DNA of 7,440 nucleotides, from contig DAOVBC010000109.1 of assembly GCA_030670715.1 (NCBI GenBank), positions 1 to 7,440 of the forward strand, read 5' to 3'. This DNA comes from Deltaproteobacteria bacterium. GTDB taxonomy: Bacteria > Desulfobacterota > Desulfobacteria > Desulfobacterales > SG8-13. The translations under genes were made by a program, and so were the position numbers. Below the pieces are notes generated by a model. That model made no database searches. It was not told the origin of the DNA and worked only from the letters and a program-made list of their open reading frames with translations. Positions 1-6,446 of the stretch are shown in pieces (positions within the stretch are counted from its first letter, which is position 1; every line of letters begins with the position of its first letter).

Positions 1-965
1 CCGGCAAATGCTGAAACCAGCATTAGCAAGGTAGATTGCGGCAGGTGAAAATTTGTGAGCAGGCCATTGACTACCTTAAACCGATAACCGGGGTATATAA
101 AAAGATCACAGTTCCCTTCGCCGGCATGAATTTGTCCGCTGCTGTCGGCTGCAAACTCCAGGGTCCGGACACAGGTGGTTCCAACCGCAATGACCCGGCG
201 CCCCTCTTTTCCGGCCCGGGTGATAATCCGGGCAGAAGTTTCCGGGATAAAATATCGCTCGGAATACATGCGGTGCTCCCGAATATCGGATACCCTTACC
301 GGCAGAAAAGTCCCGTAACCGACATGCAGTGTCAGGCTGACGAGCTGAACACCTTTGGACTGTATTCTTGCCAGCAGCTGCTTTGTAAAATGAAGTCCGG
401 CCGTCGGTGCCGCAACCGCCCCTTTGTGTGCAGCATACACGGTCTGGTATGAACTTCTGTCATTCACTGAGTTGTCGTCGGGATGTCGTTTGATATAAGG
501 CGGAAGCGGCATTTCCCCAAGGGTGTAGAGCAGCTCTTCGAACTTATCCTGAAAAGTAAATTCCAGTGTGTAAACACCGTTTCGCCCTTCCAGGACTACC
601 GCTTTTAACCGTCGATCAAATTGGATCTCACTGCCCGGCCTGGGCTGTTTTGAAGATTTTACCAGGCATTGTCCGACAAACCGCCCCCGGTCTGATCGGC
701 TGCCGGCGTAATCCAGAAGAAGAATCTCAACTTTTCCGCCGGTTGTTTTACGTCCGTGCAGTCGTCCCGGAATAACCTCGGTATTATTTAAAACAAGAAC
801 ATCCGTGGGCAAAAGAAAATCAAACAAATCGGTAAAAGCGCGATGAGCCATTTCCCCGGTATCTCGTTTTAGATACAAAAGCCGGGAACGATCCCTTCGG
901 GCCGCCGGCTTTTGCGCAATCAGCTCTTCAGGAAGCTTGTAATCATAGTCGGAAAGAGAATACAT
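1..965 (-). CDS. queA: S-adenosylmethionine:tRNA ribosyltransferase-isomerase QueA (C-terminus cut by window edge)
   Basis: QueA moves the ribosyl part of S-adenosylmethionine onto preQ1 at tRNA position 34, giving epoxyqueuosine in the cytoplasm. The 321 residues visible read as QueA throughout: LPEELIAQKP near the N-terminus, NNTEVIPGRL (60-69), PLPPYIKR (153-160), YQTVYA (173-178), GAVAAPTAGLHFT (182-194), LHVGYGTF (213-220), VGTTCVRTLE (261-270), and TNFHLPQSTLL followed by MLVSAFA up to the edge. Family members are about 340-360 residues, so a few tens of C-terminal residues are missing. The ATG at 965 matches the usual family N-terminus (MYSLSDYDY). Two more in-frame ATGs lie at 983 and 1001. 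The one at 1001 has the best ribosome site, AAGG with a six-base gap, and would add 12 residues made of the leader repeat. The start is therefore uncertain; the identity is not. Confidence 0.95.
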   Translation of the reverse strand, partial: MYSLSDYDYKLPEELIAQKPAARRDRSRLLYLKRDTGEMAHRAFTDLFDFLLPTDVLVLNNTEVIPGRLHGRKTTGGKVEILLLDYAGSRSDRGRFVGQCLVKSSKQPRPGSEIQFDRRLKAVVLEGRNGVYTLEFTFQDKFEELLYTLGEMPLPPYIKRHPDDNSVNDRSSYQTVYAAHKGAVAAPTAGLHFTKQLLARIQSKGVQLVSLTLHVGYGTFLPVRVSDIREHRMYSERYFIPETSARIITRAGKEGRRVIAVGTTCVRTLEFAADSSGQIHAGEGNCDLFIYPGYRFKVVNGLLTNFHLPQSTLLMLVSAFA

Positions 966-972
966 CGGTTTT

Positions 973-1068
973 GTTGGTTCCATTGGTTTGATTGATTCCA
1001 TTGGTTGCCTTGAAAACGACTACAATGCTTTGTGAACAAATAAAACCAATTCAACCAATAAAACCAAC
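973..1068 (-). repeat. Inverted ATTGGTT-type repeats in the queA leader; possible long hairpin
   Basis: Plus-strand bases 973-1007 are a run of TTGGTT/ATTGGTT units. Bases 1037-1068 hold the same kind of unit in opposite orientation (AACCAAT). The two arms are about 32-35 bases and are separated by a 29-base loop. In the minus-strand transcript they can pair along most of their length if G-U pairs are allowed; for example GTTGGTT and ATTGGTT blocks match exactly, with UU opposite GG between them. The right-hand RNA arm contains the candidate queA ATGs at 1001 and 983, and the AAGG ribosome site lies in the loop. It could be a translational control hairpin or just low-complexity slippage repeats; no function is established here. 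Confidence 0.5.
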
Positions 1069-1078
1069 CAACTAAAGG

Positions 1079-1264
1079 TTATCTTTTGCCCATATACACC
1101 AACCCCAGACCGAGCACCATGAGCACCAGTCCGAATTTACGCAGAGTGCCCTCGGGCAGTTCAAGTACTTTAAGGATCCAGGCTTTCATCTTTTCAGGAA
1201 AAACGAAATACGGCAGTCCTTCAATAATCATGACCATACCGATAACGCATAAAAAAAACTCCAT
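1079..1264 (-). CDS. DUF2065 (YjeT-like) small inner-membrane protein
   Basis: This 61-residue protein matches the DUF2065 family, whose E. coli member YjeT is a 65-residue membrane protein of unknown function. It has two hydrophobic helices (about 2-22 and 44-58) joined by a short basic/acidic loop. It also has the family pattern EGL at 15-17, a Pro at 23 after the first helix, and LPEGTLRKFG at 36-45. I chose the ATG at 1264, which gives the family length; a TTG at 1276 would add four residues (MGRI). A GGGA stretch lies just upstream of the ATG. The gene follows the phosphatase gene by 67 bp and precedes queA by about 80-110 bp on the same strand, so co-transcription is plausible. Family assignment is firm; the role is unknown. 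Confidence 0.85.
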   Translation of the reverse strand: MEFFLCVIGMVMIIEGLPYFVFPEKMKAWILKVLELPEGTLRKFGLVLMVLGLGLVYMGKR

Positions 1265-1331
1265 AATTCTTCCCAACCTCTAACATTTCAGTTCGATTAT
1301 TACAGATATACTAAGGCGAGCATTATGACGA

Positions 1332-3464
1332 TTATATCTCTACTTTGACGACCACCAGGGTGATATCGTCTTCCTGTTTCAATGGTTGACGGAAAGCCGT
1401 GACGGCATCTATGATCGCCGTGACAATTGTTTGGGCGGGCTTATCTGCATTTTCACGGATGATATGCCTGAACTTTTCTTTACCGAACATTTCCCGGCGC
1501 TGATTGCATGCCTCCCAGATGCCATCCGTTCCGATGATAAAAATCTGACCCGCTGAAATTTGCCGTTGCTGCATCTCAAAATCAACTTCCCTGAAAATGC
1601 CCAGAGGCAACCCCTGGCCGCCCAACTCGTCAAAGGTCTTCGATGCGGTGTCATAAACGAGTGCGGGATCGTGTCCGGCACGCACCCAGCTAATGGATTT
1701 ACGGTTAACGTCAAACACGCTGTAAAAAAGGGTTATAAAAGAACCGGAGTCTTCAATATCCCGGACCAGCTGCACATTGGCATCGGCAAGAATCTGGCCG
1801 ATATCGCCGGGCATCGCCGCCCGTTGTCGGAGAAAGGCACGGGCGGTGGTCATCAGAAGGGCGGAAGGGATCCCGTGGCCCGAAACATCTCCCACAACAA
1901 CGGCCAGCCTTCCGTTGCCATACTGGGCGGTGTCGATAAAATCATAGTAGTCACCTCCGGTTTGATCACAATAAATGCTGCTGCCGGCAACGTCCAATCC
2001 CGATATTACCGGCTCACTTTTCGGTAAAAGTTTGCGCTGCACCTCCCTGGCAATTTCCAGCGATTGGCGCATCATGCGTTTTTCCTTGAGCTCGGGGCCC
2101 ATCGAGTTAAAAACTTTGCCCATCATTCCAAATTCGTCCCGTGAGCGGATATCCACCCGGGTGTCGAAGTTTCCGGCAGCAAGCTGTTTTGCGCCTTCAA
2201 CCAGCGCCCAAACCGGTTTGGTTACGGTACGGGAAAAAACCAGCGCCAGAACAATGATGAATATAACGAGTCCAGACAGGCCGTAACGGGTCAATTGAAT
2301 CCAGGAATCTATGCGACCTTGAATAAGGGATGCGGCCTGTTGAACCGGTTTAAGAATTTCCTCATAGGGTGTAATCAGCACAAAAAATGCCTGGTTGCTG
2401 GCCTGGCCGTAAACCCAGAGGCAGTCACAGTTTTCAAAACGCATTCTGCGGATATTGCTTTTTCCGGCTTCAATATCGCCAAGCATGGCCTGAAATTCCT
2501 CTTTATCTTCAGAAACAAGCCAGTCCGGTTCAATTTGAACCCGCCAACTCCGGTGCCGAACATCCGTGTGTTCATCACGGGCAACGATGAGGGCCCCCAT
2601 CTGCCCGGACTCTTTTTGTTTTGTCAGATAACTCATGAACAACCGAGAGGCCGGCGGAATATTCCTGGCCAGCAGCGGATGCTCAAGAAGGCTGCCGATA
2701 GGAACGACAATGGAGGTGACACCGGCTATTTCACCGTCGGGACGCCGCACCGGCATGGAAGCGGCAATCACGACCTGCCTTGTGACCGGATCAACAAACG
2801 GAGTGGACCATGGATGCCCGATATCCTCCAGGGCAAGCTTGAACCAGGGCTGCTGCCTTGGGTCAAACCCCCGGGGAATGCCCCCGTGACCGGGATAGGA
2901 GCTGTAAAGGCCATTTTTCAGACTGGTCGTATGCCAGAACGCTATACTTTCAAGACGCTTTGACAGCTTCTTGAGCGTCGTATTCATCTTAGACAGGCGG
3001 GCAATATCCGCCGCCGCCACTTCGCCGTCAGTGCCCGGCGCCAACTTAAAGACCTGGTTGCCAAAAGATACATTTAAAGAACCGATTTGTCCTCCCCGCC
3101 CGTAACGAAAATGGAAAGAAGATGGGAAGGCGTCGTCCGGCAGGTGGGTGCCGGCCCTGAAATCATCGGCAAAATATACCTTTGACGGCATCGGGGCATC
3201 CACACCCAGGATGGTCTCGGTCTGAAGGACCTGGGCCAGCAGCACCGCTTCGACTTGCTCGCGCCCCTTCCAGAGAACCAGAGAATAGGCGTCGGCAATA
3301 AGCTGCAGCCGGCTTTCCGCATTGCCGATAAGATTGTCATGCGTCTGGGAAATAAAAATATCTTTAACGTGCCGGACAATTCGCATGCCAAAAGTCCTCA
3401 TGACAAGGATCGGAAGCAGCGATATAATCAACAGCAGGATGAGCAGTTTCCAACGATAACGCAT
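1332..3464 (-). CDS. Membrane sensor PP2C phosphatase (Cache-like, HAMP, SpoIIE/RsbU domains)
   Basis: A 710-residue inner-membrane Ser/Thr phosphatase. Phosphatases of this type typically dephosphorylate a STAS-domain anti-sigma-factor antagonist. Order of parts: a first membrane helix (about 6-24); a large periplasmic region with a Cache-like signature at 199-256 (QPWFKLAL, PW..PFVD, VVIAASMPVR); a second helix (about 394-410); HAMP (about 411-462); a helical linker containing EIAREVQRKLLP (469-481), typical of RsbU-like proteins; and a SpoIIE catalytic domain (about 490-708). Metal-ligand motifs are intact: GGDYYDF (Asp505), GDVSGHG (Asp526), GTDGIWE (Asp647) and EDD (Asp699/700). GHDPALVY is also present. 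The start is set by AAGGAGG seven bases upstream. The gene diverges from an ABC exporter/CNB/RsbW-like kinase operon, and that kinase is the enzyme class it would oppose. The ligand and exact target are unknown. Confidence 0.92.
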   Translation of the reverse strand: MRYRWKLLILLLIISLLPILVMRTFGMRIVRHVKDIFISQTHDNLIGNAESRLQLIADAYSLVLWKGREQVEAVLLAQVLQTETILGVDAPMPSKVYFADDFRAGTHLPDDAFPSSFHFRYGRGGQIGSLNVSFGNQVFKLAPGTDGEVAAADIARLSKMNTTLKKLSKRLESIAFWHTTSLKNGLYSSYPGHGGIPRGFDPRQQPWFKLALEDIGHPWSTPFVDPVTRQVVIAASMPVRRPDGEIAGVTSIVVPIGSLLEHPLLARNIPPASRLFMSYLTKQKESGQMGALIVARDEHTDVRHRSWRVQIEPDWLVSEDKEEFQAMLGDIEAGKSNIRRMRFENCDCLWVYGQASNQAFFVLITPYEEILKPVQQAASLIQGRIDSWIQLTRYGLSGLVIFIIVLALVFSRTVTKPVWALVEGAKQLAAGNFDTRVDIRSRDEFGMMGKVFNSMGPELKEKRMMRQSLEIAREVQRKLLPKSEPVISGLDVAGSSIYCDQTGGDYYDFIDTAQYGNGRLAVVVGDVSGHGIPSALLMTTARAFLRQRAAMPGDIGQILADANVQLVRDIEDSGSFITLFYSVFDVNRKSISWVRAGHDPALVYDTASKTFDELGGQGLPLGIFREVDFEMQQRQISAGQIFIIGTDGIWEACNQRREMFGKEKFRHIIRENADKPAQTIVTAIIDAVTAFRQPLKQEDDITLVVVKVEI

Positions 3465-3471
3465 CCTAACC

Positions 3472-3478
3472 CCTCCTT
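3472..3478 (-). promoter_or_regulatory. Strong ribosome binding site of the sensor phosphatase gene
   Basis: The minus strand reads AAGGAGG with a seven-base gap (GGTTAGG) to the ATG at 3464. This is an almost ideal Shine-Dalgarno sequence and fixes the start. Confidence 0.85.
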
Positions 3479-3506
3479 ATATTCAGAGAAATTACATATG
3501 ACCTGT

Positions 3507-3534
3507 ATTCTATATAAAAGTGCCGCTATAGAAT
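3507..3534. promoter_or_regulatory. ATTCTATA/TATAGAAT inverted repeat upstream of the phosphatase gene
   Basis: Perfect 8-bp arms (3507-3514 and 3527-3534) are separated by 12 bp, so their centres are 20 bp apart, about two helical turns. The repeat lies 43-70 bp upstream of the phosphatase start. Each arm contains a TATAGAAT sequence that resembles a sigma70 -10 box. It could be a dimeric operator, a -10 element plus a chance match, or both. No clear -35 partner is visible. Confidence 0.35.
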
Positions 3535-3540
3535 CCAGCT

Positions 3541-3548
3541 CAATTTTC
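3541..3548. repeat. Left copy of the 8-bp target-site duplication (CAATTTTC)
   Basis: CAATTTTC directly abuts the left terminal inverted repeat of the 214-bp element, and an identical copy abuts the right end at 3763-3770. This is the pattern expected from transposition with an 8-bp staggered cut. A third CAATTTTC at 3798-3805 means the word is not unique locally, so the case rests on the exact abutment at both ends. Confidence 0.7.
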
Positions 3549-3762
3549 GTACGTGTTCACGGGGTGCGCTCCCCCGCTTCACTCCGGTGTCTACGTGTCT
3601 GGTCATTTCAAGGACTTAGCCGCGGGGGCATTCCTGCCCCCTCCGCGTTCTCCCGCCAAAATCATGCGGGAGCCGCGGTCTCCCCCACGGCTAAGTCTTT
3701 GAAATGACGAAGCCACTGCGCCAATATCGTTACTCAGGGAAACGTACCCCGTGAACACGTAC
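3549..3762. mobile_element. MITE-like non-autonomous element, 214 bp
   Basis: The ends are perfect 17-bp inverted repeats: GTACGTGTTCACGGGGT at 3549-3565 and its reverse complement at 3746-3762. They extend to 19 of 20 matches. Both ends are flanked by CAATTTTC. No credible gene is inside; the open frames on both strands that cross it look like chance reading of palindromic sequence. The centre (3602-3708) is a second long inverted repeat enclosing two hairpins. The element sits between two divergent promoters and separates them by over 200 bp. An 8-bp duplication occurs in several IS families (for example IS66, ISL3, IS6), but I do not recognise the terminal sequence and assign no parent. 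A structured RNA gene is the main alternative. Confidence 0.72.
3602..3708. repeat. Structured core of the element: 27-bp inverted repeat enclosing two GC-rich hairpins
   Basis: Arms 3602-3628 and 3682-3708 (GTCATTTCAA...CTTAGCC and its complement) match at 25 of 27 positions. Inside are two stems. Hairpin A is GGGGGCA-TTCC-TGCCCCC at 3624-3641. Hairpin B spans 3643-3678, with outer pairs CCGCG/CGCGG and inner pairs CTCCCGC/GCGGGAG around the nine-base loop CAAAATCAT. The G-run at 3624-3628 can pair either within hairpin A or with the C-run at 3682-3686, so two folds compete. The sequence is self-complementary, so either transcript would fold similarly. It could also hinder transcription passing between the divergent genes. 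Confidence 0.75.
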
Positions 3763-3770
3763 CAATTTTC
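3763..3770. repeat. Right copy of the 8-bp target-site duplication (CAATTTTC)
   Basis: It begins at the base after the right terminal inverted repeat ends and is identical to 3541-3548. Confidence 0.7.
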
Positions 3771-3779
3771 AACAAAAAC

Positions 3780-3798
3780 GGGTAAAATACGATTACCC
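3780..3798. promoter_or_regulatory. GGGTAA-N7-TTACCC inverted repeat, operator-like
   Basis: Perfect 6-bp arms (3780-3785, 3793-3798) surround AATACGA. It lies about 130 bp upstream of the ABC exporter start and just outside the MITE-like element. Its size suits a dimeric regulator site. A weak hairpin with no U-tract is the alternative, so I do not call it a terminator. Confidence 0.3.
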
Positions 3799-3834
3799 AA
3801 TTTTCAGTGATATGTCCAGGAAAGGTAATTTCAC

Positions 3835-3903
3835 TTGTCAAAGGGTTATTAATAATAATAATTAAATATAGTAATTTTTTTTCCGTATCGCGTAATATAT
3901 TAT
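3835..3903 (+). promoter_or_regulatory. Candidate sigma70-type promoters for the ABC exporter operon
   Basis: The tract is very AT-rich. One candidate pairs TTGTCA (3835-3840) with TAATTA (3859-3864), an 18-bp gap. A second has TATTAT at 3898-3903 as the -10 box with only a T-run (3875-3880) at the -35 distance, giving a leader of about 20 bases. Neither is a strong consensus match. Promoter activity somewhere in this tract is likely from gene orientation, but the exact boxes are a guess. Confidence 0.35.
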
Positions 3904-3910
3904 GATCATA
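3901..3910. promoter_or_regulatory. Perfect 10-bp palindrome TATGATCATA just before the ABC gene
   Basis: TATGATCATA is fully self-complementary. It overlaps the downstream -10 candidate and ends seven bases before the ribosome binding site. This is a sensible position for a repressor site at the transcription start, but a 10-bp palindrome in AT-rich DNA can also arise by chance. Confidence 0.25.
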
Positions 3911-3916
3911 TCATGT

Positions 3917-3923
3917 GGAGGGG
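3917..3923 (+). promoter_or_regulatory. Ribosome binding site of the ABC exporter gene
   Basis: GGAGGGG lies six bases upstream of the ATG at 3930, or eight bases counted from the end of GGAGG. It overlaps the alternative GTG at 3915, which argues for the ATG as the true start. Confidence 0.75.
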
Positions 3924-3929
3924 CTTGCT

Positions 3930-6446
3930 ATGGCAACTACCGAAACTCCCATTGTCAAAAGATCACTTTTTTCCTGGATTTTTCCCGGCAATCTCAAGCT
4001 ACAGGGGTCGCTGTTATTCATTATTATTTTAACGGTTGCCGCCAGACTATTGCCGCTGGAAATGCAAAGGCGTATCGTCAACGAAGCCATCAAACTAAGA
4101 AGCATCGATTTACTGCTGATTTACTGCGGCATATTTTTGGGGGCGGTTATCCTCGCCAGCGGGCTTAAATACCTGATCAACGTTCTTCAGACCCTGATCG
4201 CCCAACGCACAACGGCCAGATTAAGAAAAGGGCTGTACCGGCACATACTTAATCTGCCGCTGAATTTTTTCAGAAATACGCAACCCGGAACCGTCGTCAA
4301 CGCGCTGACCAACGAACTCACGGTACCGGGGAATTTTGTGGGCATGGCGATTGCCGCACCGGTAACCAATGTTATGACCCTTCTGGCTTTTGCCGGTTAT
4401 CTGTTTTGGCTCAATCCGCTATTAGCGGCCGTGTCTCTCAGCATCTATCCCCTGGTCGTTCTTCTGGTTCCGCTGCTCCAAAAAAGGGCCAACCGGGCCA
4501 ATAAAAAACGCGTCGATGCTGCCCGTAAATTCTCAAGTAAAATTGCTGAATCAATTTCCGGTATTCATGAAATACAGGGTAACGGGGCATACGAATTTGA
4601 GAACCGAAAATACGCCGGTTTAGTGGACAAATTATTAAAAATTCGAATTGTCTGGAGTCTTTATCGGTTCGGGGTAAAACAGGCCAACAATTTTTTTACC
4701 GGCCTGGGTCCTTTTCTCGTTTTTCTGCTGGGCGGATACCTGACGATTAAAGGCCAATTGGAACTGGGTGCCCTGGTTGCCTTTTTATCGGCCCAGGAAA
4801 AGCTGTATAATCCCTGGAAAGAACTTATTGAATTTTATCAGGTGTACCAGGATGGCCGCGTAAACTACGACCGTACTATGGAATACTTTGATGTGGAGCC
4901 GGAGCACGAGATAGCGCCTGAGGGGCGAGACCCTCTGGAATTGGATGGCAGTCTTGAAATCAGAGATTTGAGCTTTGTCACTGAAAACGGGATCCGGTTG
5001 CTCGATGGAATAAATTTTTCCCTGAAATCCGGTGAGCATATGGCCCTGGTCGGTTTTTCCGGAAGCGGGAAAAGCACACTGGCCCTGTGTATCGGACAGC
5101 TTTACAAATATACCAGCGGACATGTGTTGATCGGAAATAGCGAGGTTTCAGATCTAACTAAAAAAGATGTGGTCAATAATGTCGGAATTGTCGCCCAGAG
5201 CCCCTTTATTTTCGAAGGCACCATCAAAGAAAATCTTCTTTATGCCTGTATCGCCGCCAACGAAGGAGACGGCAGTGGTCAAGACAAATCTCTACCCACC
5301 CTTGATGATATGATCGCGGTCCTTCATCAGGCAGGTATCTTTATCGATGTTTTGCGTTTTGGCCTGAATGCCATTTTTACCCCGGAGCAGAATAAAGAAC
5401 TGATATCGAGTCTCCTGCGCGTGCGCCAAAACTTTCAACGCGGATTCGGAGAGAATCTGGCCGATTATGTTGAATTTTTTGATGAAGATAAATATCTTTA
5501 CTATTCCAGTGTGGCAGAAAATCTGACCTTCGGCACGCCAACCAGAGATGCTTTCGACGTCACAAACTTACCGCAAAATGAGTATTTCCTCAGATACTTA
5601 GACGAATCTCAATTGACACGCCCCCTTCTGGGCCTGGGCGCTCAACTGGCCAGACAAACCGTTGATATATTAAGAAATCTGCCTCCCGAGGAAGTATTCT
5701 ACGAGCAAAGCCCCATTGCACCGGAAGAACTGGACGAATATAAAGTATTGGTGAAACGGTTGAAAAAGACAAAACTGCATCAGCTTTCACCGCAAGACCG
5801 GTCGAAACTATTAGAGCTGACCCTGCGCTTTGTTCCTGGAATTCACAAGATGGTTTCCTTACCGGAAATCCTTGAAAACCTGATTCTGGAGGGACGCGCC
5901 CTATTCAAAGAGAAGATCTCGGCCGAGAACCCTGAAGCGTTTACGTTTTTTCAGATGTCCCAGTACATCCATTCAGAAACTATTTTGAACAATATTTTCT
6001 TTGGCAAACTGAAAACCGTATCCCCCCAGGCCCAGGATAAGATAGACACGAGTATTGTTCAGCTGCTTATCGAAGAGGATTTTTTGGAAAAGATTGTTGA
6101 AATCGGCATGGACTTTCAGGTCGGCAGCAGGGGCGATAAACTTTCAGGGGGGCAGCGCCAGAAACTGGCGATCGCCAGAGCGCTGTTAAAGAACCCGAGA
6201 ATATTAATTATGGATGAAGCAACATCCGCTCTCGATAACAAATCTCAGTCCCGCATACAGAATTTGCTCGAAACCCGATGGAAAGGAAAAAGCACCCTGA
6301 TCGCCGTTGTCCACCGTTTGGATATTATAAAAAACTATGACAAAGTGGCTGTCATGAAAGCGGGCAAATTAGGAGAGATCGGAACATACGACGATCTTAT
6401 TGCCAGGAAAGGAATGTTATATGAACTCGAATTCGGTAAACAATAA
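3930..6446 (+). CDS. ABC exporter half-transporter (fused membrane and ATPase domains) with a large insertion in the ATPase domain
   Basis: An 838-residue inner-membrane ABC exporter subunit (numbering from the ATG at 3930), expected to work as a dimer; the substrate is unknown. The first 300 residues carry about six membrane helices (near 27-43, 60-77, 143-160, 165-182, 254-273, 279-292). The ATPase domain has Walker A GFSGSGKST (375-383), Q-loop Gln423, signature LSGGQRQ (738-744), Walker B ILIMDEATS with Glu763, D-loop SALD and His795, so it should hydrolyse ATP. The Q-loop and signature are 315 residues apart, against 55-60 normally. The roughly 250 extra residues stay in frame, are not hydrophobic, and contain repeats of the segment after the Q-loop (527-535 and 683-692). 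The end overlaps the CNB-fold gene by 26 bp, implying coupled translation. Fold class is firm; the insertion's role is unknown. Confidence 0.93.
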   Translation: MATTETPIVKRSLFSWIFPGNLKLQGSLLFIIILTVAARLLPLEMQRRIVNEAIKLRSIDLLLIYCGIFLGAVILASGLKYLINVLQTLIAQRTTARLRKGLYRHILNLPLNFFRNTQPGTVVNALTNELTVPGNFVGMAIAAPVTNVMTLLAFAGYLFWLNPLLAAVSLSIYPLVVLLVPLLQKRANRANKKRVDAARKFSSKIAESISGIHEIQGNGAYEFENRKYAGLVDKLLKIRIVWSLYRFGVKQANNFFTGLGPFLVFLLGGYLTIKGQLELGALVAFLSAQEKLYNPWKELIEFYQVYQDGRVNYDRTMEYFDVEPEHEIAPEGRDPLELDGSLEIRDLSFVTENGIRLLDGINFSLKSGEHMALVGFSGSGKSTLALCIGQLYKYTSGHVLIGNSEVSDLTKKDVVNNVGIVAQSPFIFEGTIKENLLYACIAANEGDGSGQDKSLPTLDDMIAVLHQAGIFIDVLRFGLNAIFTPEQNKELISSLLRVRQNFQRGFGENLADYVEFFDEDKYLYYSSVAENLTFGTPTRDAFDVTNLPQNEYFLRYLDESQLTRPLLGLGAQLARQTVDILRNLPPEEVFYEQSPIAPEELDEYKVLVKRLKKTKLHQLSPQDRSKLLELTLRFVPGIHKMVSLPEILENLILEGRALFKEKISAENPEAFTFFQMSQYIHSETILNNIFFGKLKTVSPQAQDKIDTSIVQLLIEEDFLEKIVEIGMDFQVGSRGDKLSGGQRQKLAIARALLKNPRILIMDEATSALDNKSQSRIQNLLETRWKGKSTLIAVVHRLDIIKNYDKVAVMKAGKLGEIGTYDDLIARKGMLYELEFGKQ
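6409..6413 (+). promoter_or_regulatory. Ribosome binding site inside the ABC gene for the CNB-fold gene
   Basis: AAGGA lies seven bases before the ATG at 6421 and within the last codons of the ABC gene. It supports that ATG over the upstream in-frame TTG at 6400. Confidence 0.7.

Noticed and set aside
36..775. Plus-strand open frames opposite queA
   Set aside because: The minus strand encodes an unmistakable QueA across this whole stretch; these frames are antisense shadows.
2295..2963. 222-residue plus-strand open frame
   Set aside because: It lies wholly opposite the phosphatase gene, has no recognisable domain or ribosome site, and its composition is that of an antisense shadow.
3602..3708. 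Bidirectional intrinsic terminator
   Set aside because: The hairpins are strong but no U-run follows on either strand, and flanking genes diverge rather than converge, so no terminator is expected there.
3549..3762. Integron attC site
   Set aside because: The ends lack the attC core sites (GTTRRRY/RYYYAAC), and the flanking 8-bp repeat fits transposition better.
3255..3800. Open frames crossing the spacer and the MITE-like element on both strands
   Set aside because: They read through palindromic non-coding sequence, lack domains and ribosome sites, and would overlap the strong phosphatase start.
3849..3866. AATAATAATAAT run as a functional repeat
   Set aside because: It is short, simple AT-rich sequence in a promoter region; nothing supports a separate role.
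3915..3930. GTG at 3915 as the ABC gene start
   Set aside because: The GGAGGGG ribosome site overlaps and follows this GTG and is correctly spaced for the ATG at 3930.
5247..5990. Frameshift, gene fusion or assembly error in the ABC gene
   Set aside because: The reading frame is open throughout, the inserted residues are protein-like and carry repeats of the host domain, and all ATPase motifs after it are intact.
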